From assembly GCA_003602285.1 (NCBI GenBank), contig QZVU01000002.1, forward strand, positions 248,001-312,000: a stretch of 64,000 nucleotides of DNA, given 5' to 3'. Positions 36,342 through 45,454 of the stretch are shown piece by piece; position 1 is the first letter of the stretch, and every line of letters starts with the position of its first letter. The stretch is from Arthrobacter frigidicola. Lineage in GTDB: Bacteria > Actinomycetota > Actinomycetes > Actinomycetales > Micrococcaceae. The notes beneath the pieces were generated by a model that was not told where the DNA came from, searched no databases, and was given only the letters and a program-made list of their open reading frames with translations. A program made the translations under genes and the position numbers.

Positions 36342-37316
36342 TCAGCCGCCCAGCAGTTCACGTACCGCCCGCTCCGAGGCGGCATAGCCGGCCACCGGGA
36401 TGACTTCACCGCTCATGAACCGGTCAACGAGCCGGGGATCGACGTAGGAGCTCCGCGCCACCGTGGGGGTGTTGCCCAGGTGGTCGGCGACGGCGCGCAT
36501 CGTGGCGGTGACCGCCTTCTGCCGCGCGGTCCTGCTGGTTGACACAAGATCGTGCCGGGCGAGCTCCATGGCTGCGACCACGGTGGCCTGCCAGGTACGG
36601 AAGTCCTTGGCCGTGAACGGCCCGCCGGTGACCTGCCGCAGGAATTCATTGAGCTGCGAACCGTCGACCGAATGCCACTTCTCGTCGGCCGACCGGTAGG
36701 CGAGCACCGTATCGGCCTCCTCCCGGCGCATCATCGGGCGCAGGGCGGCGGCCAGGTCCTCATCCTCGATGATGGTGTCCCACTGCTGTCCGCTCTTGCC
36801 CGGGAAATTGAACGTGATGACCGCCCCCTCGAGGGTGACGTGCTCGACGCGCAGGGTGGTGACCCCGAAGGAGCCGTTCTCCTCGGCGTACTGGGCGGAA
36901 CCGATCCTCAGAGCGCCGGCGTCGACAATGCGCAGCGCCGCGGCGAAGGCGCGTTCCCGGGTCATCCCGCTGCTGCGCAGATGCTGGGTGATCACGCGGC
37001 GGGCGCTGGTGAGCCGCGCCCCGAACTCAAGGGACCGGTCAAACTTTTCACGGTCCTTCTGCTCCCGCCAGGCCGGGTGGTAGATGTACTGGCGGCGTCC
37101 GGCATCGTCGGTGCCGAGGGCCTGGACGTGGCCGTTCGGGTAGGGCGCGATCCAGACATCCTTCCAGGCCGGTGGGATGACGAGCTCCCGCACCCGCTGC
37201 AGTTCGGCCTTGTCGGCCAGCAGGGCCCCGTCAGGCGTGCGGTAGCTGAACCCCTTCCCGGAGCGGCGCCGGGTGATTCCCGGCTTGTTCGAATTGCTGC
37301 GGCGCAGTCGTGCCAT
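36342..37316 (-). CDS. DNA topoisomerase IB, bacterial type
   Basis: Relaxes supercoiled DNA through a 3'-phosphotyrosyl intermediate. The 324-residue protein has the N-terminal KGFSYRTPDGALL region and the catalytic domain with GALRIGSAQYAEENGSFGVTTL and TAKDFRTWQAT, ending in the active-site Tyr291 within SSYVDPRLVD. This is the small poxvirus-like topoisomerase IB found in some bacteria. It is separated from pheA by 69 bases that contain a TAGGCT hexamer (37365-37360). Confidence 0.9.
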   Translation of the reverse strand: MARLRRSNSNKPGITRRRSGKGFSYRTPDGALLADKAELQRVRELVIPPAWKDVWIAPYPNGHVQALGTDDAGRRQYIYHPAWREQKDREKFDRSLEFGARLTSARRVITQHLRSSGMTRERAFAAALRIVDAGALRIGSAQYAEENGSFGVTTLRVEHVTLEGAVITFNFPGKSGQQWDTIIEDEDLAAALRPMMRREEADTVLAYRSADEKWHSVDGSQLNEFLRQVTGGPFTAKDFRTWQATVVAAMELARHDLVSTSRTARQKAVTATMRAVADHLGNTPTVARSSYVDPRLVDRFMSGEVIPVAGYAASERAVRELLGG

Positions 37317-37359
37317 GCGGCTACCAACCTTCGACGAACTGAAGAACCTGAGATTGGTA

Positions 37360-37365
37360 AGCCTA
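37360..37365 (-). promoter_or_regulatory. Candidate -10 box of the topoisomerase IB gene
   Basis: TAGGCT on the minus strand, 44 bases before the ATG, lies in the AT-richer gap after pheA. A seven-base inverted repeat (TTACCAA/TTGGTAG) follows it in the leader. Confidence 0.35.
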
Positions 37366-37385
37366 CTGTTCTTTTGATCCGCGCG

Positions 37386-38342
37386 TCAGGTCCCGCCCCG
37401 CAGCCCCGCCACCCAGGACTCGGCGGCGTTGAACGCATCGTCGGAGGTCCGCGGGGCGATCGTCGAGGGCCGCCGATCAGCCCGGGCGTAGGAGCCGAGG
37501 AAGCGCAGGTTGGGGCTGATGCGGTGGAGGCCCTTGAGGGCGTCGGCGACCCGTGCGTCGGCGAGGTGGCCGTCGGCGTCGATGCTGAAGAAGTAGTCGC
37601 CGAGGAACTGTCCGGTGGGCCGGGACTCGATCCGGCTCAGGTTGACTCCGCGCGCAGCGAACTGGTCAAGGATTTCCATCAGGGCCCCGGGGTGGTCCTC
37701 GGGAAGGGGGATCACGAGAGAGGTCTTGTCGGCGCCGGTGGGCGCGGGCAGCACCGTGGGCCGGCTGACGAGGATGAAGCGGGTCACCGCGTCGGAGACG
37801 TCGCCGATATCGGAGGCCAGCACCGCCAGGCCGAGGCGTTCAGCGAGCAGCGGCGAGCAGATGGCCGCGTCATAGCCGCCCTCGGCAAGGCCGAGTGCCG
37901 CGGCCGCCGTCGAGGAGGCCGGAAGGTATTCCGCGTTCGGAATATTGGCGTCAACCCAGCCGCGGCACTGGGCCCAGGCATGGCCGTGGGTCGAGATCCG
38001 GCGGACATCCTCGGGCTGGACGCCGGGCCGGGCCGCGAGGACGAACGTGATCGCGACGAGTTCCTCCCTTACGATCCGCAGCGGCTCGCCGACCGCGACG
38101 GCGTCGAGGGTGGCGCTCACCCCGCCCTCGACCGAGTTCTCGATCGGCACCATCGCGGCATCCACTGCGCCGGAGCGGACCTCGGCGAGCGCGGCGCCCA
38201 CCGTCGCCACGGGCAGGCGGCGGGCCTCCGCCGCTCCCGGGACCTGGAGCAGGGCCGCCTCCGTGAAGGTGCCCTCCGGCCCGAGGTAGGCATACGAGGC
38301 GAAGGCCAGGGACGCCGGAGCCCGCCCAGCAGGATTGCTCAC
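37386..38342 (-). CDS. pheA: Prephenate dehydratase
   Basis: Converts prephenate to phenylpyruvate in phenylalanine synthesis. The 318-residue protein has the dehydratase domain (ASYAYLGPEGTFTEAALL, VPIENSVEGGVSATLDAV) and a C-terminal ACT domain (SLVIPLPEDHPGALMEIL, LSRIESRPTGQFLGDYFFSI) for phenylalanine feedback. A stand-alone dehydratase, not fused to chorismate mutase. It overlaps the rhodanese gene by four bases. Confidence 0.95.
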   Translation of the reverse strand: MSNPAGRAPASLAFASYAYLGPEGTFTEAALLQVPGAAEARRLPVATVGAALAEVRSGAVDAAMVPIENSVEGGVSATLDAVAVGEPLRIVREELVAITFVLAARPGVQPEDVRRISTHGHAWAQCRGWVDANIPNAEYLPASSTAAAALGLAEGGYDAAICSPLLAERLGLAVLASDIGDVSDAVTRFILVSRPTVLPAPTGADKTSLVIPLPEDHPGALMEILDQFAARGVNLSRIESRPTGQFLGDYFFSIDADGHLADARVADALKGLHRISPNLRFLGSYARADRRPSTIAPRTSDDAFNAAESWVAGLRGGT

Positions 38343-38665
38343 AGGACCTTCGGCTCGCTGCCCGACTCGGAGACCATGGGCTTGCCGGCCTCGAGCCAGG
38401 CTCCCATTCCGCCGGTGACATTGACCGCTGAGTAGCCGTTGGCCACAAGCCAGGTGGCGGCCCGGTGGGAGCGTCCGCCGGTTCTGCAGATCACGTGGAG
38501 GTCCTCGTCGGGGTCGAGGTCGTTCAGCCGCGCGGGAAGCTCATCCAACGGGATGTGGAGGGCGCCTTCGACGTGGCCCGCCTCCCACTCATAGTCCTCG
38601 CGCACGTCGAGGATCCGGGCGTCCGGGGCAAGGGACTCCACTGAAACATTCTCAAATTCGCTCAC
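38339..38665 (-). CDS. Rhodanese-domain protein
   Basis: A 108-residue single rhodanese domain: ILDVREDYEWEAGHVEGALHIP and the active-site loop VICRTGGRSHRAA with the catalytic Cys. Likely a sulfur carrier or thiosulfate/persulfide transferase. The GTG at 38665 is preferred because AAGGGAA is spaced correctly; a GTG two codons earlier also exists. Translationally coupled to pheA, though no metabolic link is obvious. Confidence 0.9.
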   Translation of the reverse strand: MSEFENVSVESLAPDARILDVREDYEWEAGHVEGALHIPLDELPARLNDLDPDEDLHVICRTGGRSHRAATWLVANGYSAVNVTGGMGAWLEAGKPMVSESGSEPKVL

Positions 38666-38738
38666 GCGCACTTCCCTTCACTGCCGGGCGTCTGTGTGCC
38701 GGGGCCCGGGCCGCCGCGTTCCGGCGGTGCTCCAAGCC

Positions 38739-38744
38739 TATAGT
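38739..38744 (+). promoter_or_regulatory. -10 box of the amidase gene
   Basis: TATAGT lies 63 bases before the amidase ATG at 38808, in the divergent gap after the rhodanese gene. The best -35-like hexamer (TTCCGG) is only 14 bases away, so the pairing is uncertain. Confidence 0.4.
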
Positions 38745-38807
38745 GGGAGCGGGCCCGGGCGCCGCCCGGATGAATTCCCCGGACGGTCCTTCCAACGGAA
38801 GCGGTGT

Positions 38808-40193
38808 ATGAGCGAGTTATCCAGCCTGTCGGCCCTCACCCTGCGCGACGCCCTGGCCAGCGGCGAGGTGGGGGCGAGGGAGCTGACCGAGCACTATCTG
38901 CAGCGGATCGAGGAGCGGAATCCCGCCCTCGGCGCCTTTCTCACCATCACCGCGGAACAGGCCCTCCGGGAAGCCGACGCCGCCGATGCGCGCCGGGCGG
39001 CCGGCGGCCCGCTGCCGGTGCTCCACGGGCTCCCGCTGGCACACAAGGACCTCACGGAGGTGGCCGGAGTCCCCACCACCTACGGCACGGCGGCCCTCCC
39101 GGCGGCCGTGGCGGAGGAGGACTCCCCGCTGGTGGCGGTCCTGCGGGCCGCCGGGGCGATCAGCCTGGGGAAGACGCAGGTCCCGGAGTTCGGACTGAGC
39201 GCCTACAGCGAGAATCTCATCGGGCCGCCCGCCCGCCATCCCCTTCACCCCGAGCTGAGTCCGGGCGGGTCCTCCGGCGGCAGCGCCGCCGCCGTGGCGG
39301 CCGGGCTGATCCCCTTCGCTCCAGGTACGGACGGCGGCGGGTCGGTACGGATCCCCGCCGCCGCCACCGGGCTGGTGGGACTCAAGCCCAACCGGGGCCG
39401 GGTGCCCTCCGGGTCCGGGCAGGCCGATCTGGGACAGTTCGTTGTGGCCGGGCCGCTGGCCCGCAATGCCGCCGACGCCGCGCTCCTCCTTGACGCGCTG
39501 GTGGCCGAGCCCGGCTACCGCTCCACTGCGGCCGCCGCCCCTGCGGGCTCGTTCCTCGCCGCGGCCCGGCGCGCCGAAGGCCGCTTCCGAATCGGCGTCA
39601 GCACGGTCTCACCGTTCGAAAGCGCCTTTCCCATCACCCTCGACGCCCCGGCCCGCGACGCCCTCGAGGCCGGCATCCACGCGTTGGGCGCGGCCGGGCA
39701 CGACGTCGTCGAGGCGCCCCTGACCTACGATCCCCGCTACCATGCGGCCTTCCAGACAGTCTGGACGGCGGCCCTGGCCATTGCCCCGATCGCCGAGGAG
39801 GACGAGGCGAAGCTGACGCCGCTGGCGGGGACGCTGCGCCGGCGCGCCCGAACCCGTCCGGCGACGGAACTCACCGAAGCGATCGGGATCCTGCGGCAGT
39901 TCGAATACGACACCATCCGCCAGTACGCGGACTACGACATGATTCTCACCCCGGCGCTGGGCATGACCCCGCGCCCGATCGGCTGGTACACCGACGCCGA
40001 CGCCGACACGGACTACGAGCGGCAGTGCCGGTATTCGCCCTTCACCTCGATGGTCAACGTGTGCGGGCTTCCTGCCCTGGTGGTTCCCACGCTGACCACC
40101 GCGGAAGGCCTGCCGATGGCCATCCAGCTCATCGGCAGGCCCAGCGCGGAGGCTGACCTCCTGGCGGTCTGCGCCCAGCTCGAGGCCCTCTAG
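38808..40193 (+). CDS. Amidase (amidase signature family)
   Basis: A 461-residue amidase-signature enzyme: the catalytic Lys in [17 protein letters not shown], and the Ser-cis-Ser region [20 protein letters not shown]. It continues [29 protein letters not shown]. It hydrolyses an amide whose identity cannot be read; it is not GatA, as the GatB and GatC subunits are absent and the C-terminus is short. GGAAGCGG precedes the ATG. The next gene on the opposite strand begins 200 bases after its stop. Confidence 0.9.
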   Translation: MSELSSLSALTLRDALASGEVGARELTEHYLQRIEERNPALGAFLTITAEQALREADAADARRAAGGPLPVLHGLPLAHKDLTEVAGVPTTYGTAALPAAVAEEDSPLVAVLRAAGAISLGKTQVPEFGLSAYSENLIGPPARHPLHPELSPGGSSGGSAAAVAAGLIPFAPGTDGGGSVRIPAAATGLVGLKPNRGRVPSGSGQADLGQFVVAGPLARNAADAALLLDALVAEPGYRSTAAAAPAGSFLAAARRAEGRFRIGVSTVSPFESAFPITLDAPARDALEAGIHALGAAGHDVVEAPLTYDPRYHAAFQTVWTAALAIAPIAEEDEAKLTPLAGTLRRRARTRPATELTEAIGILRQFEYDTIRQYADYDMILTPALGMTPRPIGWYTDADADTDYERQCRYSPFTSMVNVCGLPALVVPTLTTAEGLPMAIQLIGRPSAEADLLAVCAQLEAL

Positions 40194-40226
40194 CGGTTCC
40201 GGCGCTGCTCCTCCTGCCCGGCGGTG

Positions 40227-40394
40227 CTACTCCTGGCCGTCGGAGCCCTTGCCGCCGTCGAATCCGGGAGCGATTTCGACCTCGGGATCGGGGCCGCCAT
40301 ACCCTCCGGCGTCGAGGTTTTCGGTGCCTCCGGCCTTTTCGGCGCCCTCCTCGTCGGGGTCGCCTTCAGAGGTGGTGTTCGCATTGTCAGTCAT
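40227..40394 (-). CDS. Very small acidic protein
   Basis: A 55-residue open frame below common length cut-offs, starting MTDNANTTSEGDPDEEG and rich in Gly, Asp and Glu, with a tail like PDPEVEIAPGFDGGKGSDG. An AAAGG ribosome-binding site is eight bases upstream. It lies 34 bases beyond the amidase stop on the opposite strand. Its composition resembles the acidic protein at 35913-36257. Function unknown; disordered. Real in my view because of the clean start and codon usage, but not proved. Confidence 0.55.
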   Translation of the reverse strand: MTDNANTTSEGDPDEEGAEKAGGTENLDAGGYGGPDPEVEIAPGFDGGKGSDGQE

Positions 40395-40465
40395 CGTTCA
40401 GCCTTTCGGAGGCGGAAGGCCCGGTCCGGGCCCTGTTTCTCAGCTTACTTATGATCTGGCCGACC

Positions 40466-41017
40466 TCAAGCCCCCGTCGTCACCGAGGCGGCCATCCCCA
40501 AGCCCACGAGCAGGACGAAGCCGACGATGAGCAGCAGCCCGACCAGCAGCATGACGTATCCCATGATGAGCCCGGTCAGGGCCAGCGGCCTGCCGGCCGG
40601 CTCACGGCGCAGGGCGAGATGGCCGAACACCACCGCGAGGATCTGGGGCAGGATCAGCAGGCCGCCGGTGAACACGGCCGCCGCGCCGAGGATCAGTGCG
40701 GCGATACTCAGTCCCCGAGGTTCCGCGTCGTAGGGGGCCGGATACGAGCCATACGGAAGGGTCCCCGGCTGCCGGTAGGACGTCGATCCGAACTCCTGCC
40801 CACCGTGCGAGTAGCCGCGGCCGGGATCCACCCCGCCGAACGGGTACGGGGGCGCGGCCTGCGGGTCCGTCCCGGCGGCATGCGCTCCGGACGGCCCCTC
40901 CCCGGCCGGTCCGGCCGCGCCGGAAGCCCCGGGGCCGCGCATGCCGGGATCGGAATACCAGCGCGGATCGTGGGGATCGCTGAACGGGGGGCGCTGCTGG
41001 GGGCCGTCGTCGGCCAT
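40466..41017 (-). CDS. DUF4190 membrane protein
   Basis: A 183-residue protein. The N-terminal ~100 residues are proline/glycine-rich and soluble (PPFSDPHDPRWYSDPGM, QFGSTSYRQPGTLPYG). The C-terminal part has two or three membrane segments (GLSIAALILGAAAVFTGGLL, ALTGLIMGYVMLLVGLLLIV) typical of DUF4190. Function unknown. The start at ATG 41017 is chosen because AAGGTGG lies upstream; the open frame extends 190 codons further back through low-complexity sequence that I discount. Confidence 0.8.
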   Translation of the reverse strand: MADDGPQQRPPFSDPHDPRWYSDPGMRGPGASGAAGPAGEGPSGAHAAGTDPQAAPPYPFGGVDPGRGYSHGGQEFGSTSYRQPGTLPYGSYPAPYDAEPRGLSIAALILGAAAVFTGGLLILPQILAVVFGHLALRREPAGRPLALTGLIMGYVMLLVGLLLIVGFVLLVGLGMAASVTTGA

Positions 41018-41216
41018 GGTTCCACCTTGGATCGAGCGGGAGGGTTCGGGTGTCCGGACCCCGGATCTCCTAATGGTCCCCGCCCTGGTGCGCCGATGCA
41101 ACGGAATCCGTGCCGGACGGGCAAAACGGCGCCGCCCCGACCCCGCCGCGGCGCCGACCGGAGTGCGGATAAAACCGGCGGCTGTATTTGGCGCAGTTCT
41201 TTGACATGCTGTTGCC

Positions 41217-42851
41217 ATGGCTAACCGAGCGGGCACTGTTGCCCTACCCAGCGACCTTGTTGATGTCACGGCCCTGCTTGACGCGTATTTCGACGTCGTT
41301 CCGGACCCGTCCGATCCGGCGCAGCGCGTCGCCTTCGGCACCTCGGGCCACCGCGGCTCATCGTTGAAGGCCTCGTTCAATGAGGCGCACATCGCGGCGA
41401 TCACGCAGGCAATCGTCGAATACCGGGACCGTGAAGGGGTGACCGGCCCCCTCTTCATGGGCAAGGACACGCACGCATTGTCGGAGCCGGCGCAGAACAC
41501 TGCCCTCGAGGTGCTCGCCGCCAATGGCGTCACGGTGAGGATCGACGCCCGCGGCGCCTTTACTCCCACCCCCGCCGTGTCCCACGCCATCCTCGTCTAC
41601 AACGCCACGCGCACCGACAAGGCCGACGGCATCGTCATCACCCCCTCGCACAACCCTCCGGCCGACGGCGGCTTCAAGTACAACCCGCCGCACGGCGGGC
41701 CGGCGGATTCCGATGCCACCAACTGGATTGCGGCCCGCGCCAACGAGCTGATGGAAGGCGGGCTGCGCGAGGTCCGCCGGGTTCCCGCCGCGCAGGCCCA
41801 GAAGGCCGAGGGCATCGGCACCTACGACTTCCTCCAGCACTACGTCGAGGACCTGCCGGCGGTGCTGAACCTCGACGCAATCCGGGCCTCGGGCCTGTCG
41901 ATCGGCGCCGACCCCATGGGCGGTGCCTCGGTCGACTACTGGGGTGCCATCGCCGAGAACCACAACCTGAACCTCACGGTGGTCAACCCGTCGGTCGACC
42001 CGCAGTTCGGGTTCATGACGCTCGACTGGGACGAGAAGATCCGGATGGACTGCTCCTCCCCCTACGCGATGGCCTCCCTCATCGCCCGGGCCGCCGAGTT
42101 CGACATCGCCACCGGCAACGACGCCGACGCCGACCGCCACGGGATCGTCACCCCCGACGGGGGCCTGATGAACCCCAACCACTACCTCGCGGTGGCGGTC
42201 GACTACCTGTACCGCAACCGCCCATCCTGGCGGGCCGACGCCGTGATCGGCAAGACGCTGGTGTCCTCCTCCATCATCGACCGGGTGGCCGCCGACCTCG
42301 GCCGGGTGCTCGTCGAGGTGCCGGTCGGTTTCAAGTGGTTCGTACCGGGCCTGCTGACGGGCGAGGTCGCCTTCGGCGGGGAGGAATCGGCCGGCGCCTC
42401 CTTCCTGCGTCAGGACGGCGGGCCCTGGAGCACCGACAAGGACGGCATCCTGCTGGCCCTACTCGCCTCAGAGATCACCGCAGTGTCCGGGAAGAGCCCC
42501 TCCCAGCACTATGCCGGGCTCACCGAGCGGTTCGGGGCGCCGGTCTACGCGCGCATAGACGCCGCCGCGAGCCGCGAGCAGAAGGCGGCGCTGGGCAAGC
42601 TCTCGCCGTCGGACGTCACGGCCACGACCCTCGCCGGTGAGGACATCACCGCACGGCTCACCGAGGCGCCCGGCAACGGCGCACCGGTCGGAGGGCTGAA
42701 GGTCACCACCGAAAACGCCTGGTTCGCGGCCCGCCCCTCGGGAACCGAGGACGTCTACAAGATCTACGCCGAGTCCTTCCGCGGCGAGGACCATCTGAAG
42801 CAGGTGCAGGCGGAGGCCAAGGCGCTCGTCGACGGCGTCATCGGCGCCTGA
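41217..42851 (+). CDS. pgm: Phosphoglucomutase (alpha-D-glucose-phosphate specific)
   Basis: Interconverts glucose-1-phosphate and glucose-6-phosphate, feeding glycogen and envelope sugars. The 544-residue protein has the N-terminal [18 protein letters not shown], the active-site phosphoserine loop [19 protein letters not shown], the metal loop [15 protein letters not shown]-like stretch and the phosphate-binding [15 protein letters not shown] near the end. Bacterial Pgm length is typical. The 199 bases before it show no clear promoter; a strong hairpin lies after its stop. Confidence 0.95.
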   Translation: MANRAGTVALPSDLVDVTALLDAYFDVVPDPSDPAQRVAFGTSGHRGSSLKASFNEAHIAAITQAIVEYRDREGVTGPLFMGKDTHALSEPAQNTALEVLAANGVTVRIDARGAFTPTPAVSHAILVYNATRTDKADGIVITPSHNPPADGGFKYNPPHGGPADSDATNWIAARANELMEGGLREVRRVPAAQAQKAEGIGTYDFLQHYVEDLPAVLNLDAIRASGLSIGADPMGGASVDYWGAIAENHNLNLTVVNPSVDPQFGFMTLDWDEKIRMDCSSPYAMASLIARAAEFDIATGNDADADRHGIVTPDGGLMNPNHYLAVAVDYLYRNRPSWRADAVIGKTLVSSSIIDRVAADLGRVLVEVPVGFKWFVPGLLTGEVAFGGEESAGASFLRQDGGPWSTDKDGILLALLASEITAVSGKSPSQHYAGLTERFGAPVYARIDAAASREQKAALGKLSPSDVTATTLAGEDITARLTEAPGNGAPVGGLKVTTENAWFAARPSGTEDVYKIYAESFRGEDHLKQVQAEAKALVDGVIGA

Positions 42852-42866
42852 CGGAATCGGCGAAAC

Positions 42867-42911
42867 TGCAGCTCACCACGCTTTCCGGACCTCAGAGCGT
42901 GGTGAGCTGCA
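42867..42911 (+). terminator. Bidirectional hairpin between pgm and aldehyde dehydrogenase
   Basis: Perfect 16-bp arms (TGCAGCTCACCACGCT and its complement) enclose a 13-base loop, in the gap between two convergent genes. No U-tract follows on either strand, so termination may need Rho or the stem may protect both mRNAs. Confidence 0.6.
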
Positions 42912-42946
42912 CACTCGCGGGCGGTTTCCGGCAGGTGCCTGCCGCG

Positions 42947-44335
42947 TTAGATCAGCCGGCGCAGCAGCAGGCGCTTCAGTGGGCCGAACGGCGGGTAGGC
43001 GACCCGGAGCGTATCGGGGCGCGTGTCCTTGGTGAACACGGGCCGGTGCTGGCTGAAGGTGTCGAAGCCCTGCTGGCCGTGGTAGCTGCCGGAGCCGCTG
43101 GCGCCCACTCCGCCGAAGGGCAGCCCCGGCACGGCGAGCTGCACCAGGCAGGCGTTGTGCGTGATCCCGCCGGCCCGGACCGCGTTCTCGAAGGCGGTGC
43201 GCCGCTCGGGGCTGTTGCTGAACAGGTACGCCGCCAGCGGGGTCGGCCGGGCCGCGATGAACCGGACGGCGGAGGTGAGGTCGGGCACCGTCAGCACCGG
43301 CAGGAGTGGACCGAAAATTTCCTCCTGCATGAGCGCCGAATCCGGAGACACCCCGGTCAGCAGGGTCGGTTCAAGGTACCGGGTGGCGCGGTCGTGCCGC
43401 CCACCGGCGGCCACTGTACCGTCCCGCAGGAGCGCGGTGAGCCGGTCGAAGTGTCCGGCGTTGACGATGCGGCCGTAGTCCGCCGAGGTCGAGGGATCCT
43501 CGCCGTAGAACTCCTTGAGCGCGCGGCGCAGGGCCTGCACCAGCGCCGGCTCGAGCGCGGGCGTGGTCAGGACATAATCGGGGGCCACACAGGTCTGGCC
43601 CGCATTGAGGAACTTCCCCTGAACCAGCCGGCGGGCCGCGGCGTCGAGGTCGCCGTCCATCACCACGGCCGGCGACTTCCCGCCCAGTTCAAGGGTCACC
43701 GGGGTGAGGTTCCGGGCGGCGGCCTCGGCCACGATCCGGCCCACCCGCTCTCCCCCGGTGAAGAAGATGGTGTCGAACCGCTGCCCGAGCAGTTCCGTTG
43801 TGACCTCTGGGCCCCCTTCGACCACGGCGACGGCGTCCGGGTCGAGGTACTGGGGCACCAGACTTGCCAGCACCTTTGAGGTGGCCGGCGCCAGCTCACT
43901 CGGCTTGAGCACCGCGCAGTTCCCGGCGGCGAGCGCGCCGACGAGCGGGGCGAGGACGAGCTGGGCCGGGTAGTTCCACGGGGCGATGATCAGGGCCACG
44001 CCCAGCGGCTGGGCGGTCACGCTCGCGGAGGCCGGACGCAGCCCGACAGGCACCGGAACCCGCACCGGTGCGGCCCAGGCCGGCAGGTGCCTCACGGCGT
44101 GCTTCGCCTCGGCTCGGATTACGGCCAGCTCGGAGATGAAGCTTTCGGTCGGGCTCTTGCCCAGGTCGGCGGCGAGCGCAGTGGTGAAGTCCTCGGCCCG
44201 TTCGGCGAGCATCCGCATCAGGGCGCGCAGCTGCTGCCGGCGCCACACCAGGGGGCGCGTGGTGCCCGCCTCGAAGGTGCCGCGAAGCCGCCCGACGACG
44301 GTCCCGGCGGTTACCCGAACGGTCCCGGCGGTCAT
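42947..44335 (-). CDS. Aldehyde dehydrogenase (fatty-aldehyde type)
   Basis: A 462-residue NAD(P)-dependent aldehyde dehydrogenase. Seen: APWNYPAQLVLAPLVGALAAG (cofactor binding), FFTGGERVGRIVAEAAARN, catalytic Glu in VTLELGGKSP, and catalytic Cys in LNAGQTCVAPDYV. A membrane-proximal C-terminal region (FGPLKRLLLRRLI) is typical of YwdH/fatty-aldehyde dehydrogenases. The ATG overlaps the SDR stop by four bases. The SDR-ALDH pair would oxidise an alcohol or ketone stepwise to an acid; the substrate is unknown. Confidence 0.9.
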   Translation of the reverse strand: MTAGTVRVTAGTVVGRLRGTFEAGTTRPLVWRRQQLRALMRMLAERAEDFTTALAADLGKSPTESFISELAVIRAEAKHAVRHLPAWAAPVRVPVPVGLRPASASVTAQPLGVALIIAPWNYPAQLVLAPLVGALAAGNCAVLKPSELAPATSKVLASLVPQYLDPDAVAVVEGGPEVTTELLGQRFDTIFFTGGERVGRIVAEAAARNLTPVTLELGGKSPAVVMDGDLDAAARRLVQGKFLNAGQTCVAPDYVLTTPALEPALVQALRRALKEFYGEDPSTSADYGRIVNAGHFDRLTALLRDGTVAAGGRHDRATRYLEPTLLTGVSPDSALMQEEIFGPLLPVLTVPDLTSAVRFIAARPTPLAAYLFSNSPERRTAFENAVRAGGITHNACLVQLAVPGLPFGGVGASGSGSYHGQQGFDTFSQHRPVFTKDTRPDTLRVAYPPFGPLKRLLLRRLI

Positions 44336-45351
44336 CGGGACGCCTCGGCCGCGGCGGGGGTTTCGGCGGGGGTTTCGGCGGGGGTTTCGGCGGTGATCCC
44401 GGCGGGTGGCGGGGCTGGCGGTGGGGCTGACGGCCGGCGTCCGGTGAAGGTGTCCATTGAGCGGTACACCCCGAAGATCCGCCCGGCCACGAGGTCCCAT
44501 GCGGGCTGGGGCAGCACTCCGCGCAGCGCGCTGCCAAGCGCCACCGTCCAGGGCAGCTGGAGGCGGGCGCGGCCCTCGAGCATGGCCTGCCACGCCCGGT
44601 CCACCACCGCGCCGGGCTCGAGCAGCGGGGTGAGCAGCGGTGCGGTCACTCCGGCGAACATGGGGGTGCGGATGTAGCTGGGGATCAGGGTGGTGACCCG
44701 GATTCCCGGGTGCCCGGCCGCGAGGAGTTCGAGGCGCAGTGAGTCGCTCCAGCCGATCACCGCCCACTTCGAGGCGGTGTAGACGCTCATCCGCGGCACC
44801 GAGAGCGTTCCCGAGGCTGAGGCTACATTGAGGATCCGTGCCGGGGTGCCGCGCCCGATCATGGCCGGCAGGAATTCGCGGGTGATGTGCATCGGTGCGA
44901 GGGCGTTGACTTGGAGGGTGCGGGCGATGTCTTCCTGCTGGCGGTGCTCCCAGAAGTAGCTGCCCGTCACGATGCCGGCATTGTTAATCAGGACGTCGGG
45001 TGCGCCGGTGTCGGCGAGGACCGCCGCCGCGGCGGCTTGAACCTGCTCCAGGGAGGAGATGTCCACCGGGTAGGCGGAGACCGCGGTGCCGGCTCCGGCG
45101 AGCGCAGCGGCCGTGGCCTCGAGGGCCGCCGCGTCCACATCCCACAGCACGACGGCGGCGGCGCCCTCACGCACGGCCCGCTCGGCATAGAGCCGGCCCA
45201 TCCCCATGGCGGCACCCGTCACCAGCACCGTGCGGCCGCGGGCCGTGAAGGCCGCATCATCCGTCGCCGGCCGGCGGGGCGCCCCCGGCGCCCGGGTGCC
45301 GAAGTGGCCTACCCCGTGTCGCAGGGCCCGGGCCCGGCTGCTCAACCCCAT
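44332..45351 (-). CDS. Short-chain dehydrogenase with extended termini
   Basis: A 339-residue SDR: cofactor motif TVLVTGAAMGMGRLYAERA, the structural NNAG, catalytic Tyr-x3-Lys in YTASKWAVIG, and VTTLIPSYIRTPM. An N-terminal extension (LRHGVGHFGTRAP) and an Ala/Glu/Thr/Pro repeat tail flank the core. The ATG at 45351 has GGAGGAC upstream; the open frame extends ~50 codons further without support. Operon with the downstream aldehyde dehydrogenase. Confidence 0.88.
   Translation of the reverse strand: MGLSSRARALRHGVGHFGTRAPGAPRRPATDDAAFTARGRTVLVTGAAMGMGRLYAERAVREGAAAVVLWDVDAAALEATAAALAGAGTAVSAYPVDISSLEQVQAAAAAVLADTGAPDVLINNAGIVTGSYFWEHRQQEDIARTLQVNALAPMHITREFLPAMIGRGTPARILNVASASGTLSVPRMSVYTASKWAVIGWSDSLRLELLAAGHPGIRVTTLIPSYIRTPMFAGVTAPLLTPLLEPGAVVDRAWQAMLEGRARLQLPWTVALGSALRGVLPQPAWDLVAGRIFGVYRSMDTFTGRRPSAPPPAPPPAGITAETPAETPAETPAAAEASR
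44356..44391 (-). repeat. 12-bp tandem repeat in the SDR C-terminus
   Basis: Three contiguous copies of GGGGGTTTCGGC (plus-strand reading) encode the AETP-type repeat of the dehydrogenase tail. Length changes would stay in frame. Confidence 0.85.
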
Positions 45352-45454
45352 TGGTTTATGTCCTCCTGCAATTGTCAGGACTGCAACGTAACACGGCGCC
45401 AACCGCCGGGAGATAGGATTTCCCCAGACCACACCCTCCCTGGAAGGCACCGCC

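Noticed and set aside
36552-38435. A 627-codon plus-strand open frame opposite topoisomerase IB and pheA
   Set aside because: It crosses two well-supported genes and their intergenic promoter, and its composition is that of a reverse-strand artefact.
38808-40193. Amidase as GatA of the tRNA amidotransferase
   Set aside because: No gatB or gatC is adjacent, and the protein is short for GatA with a different C-terminal region.
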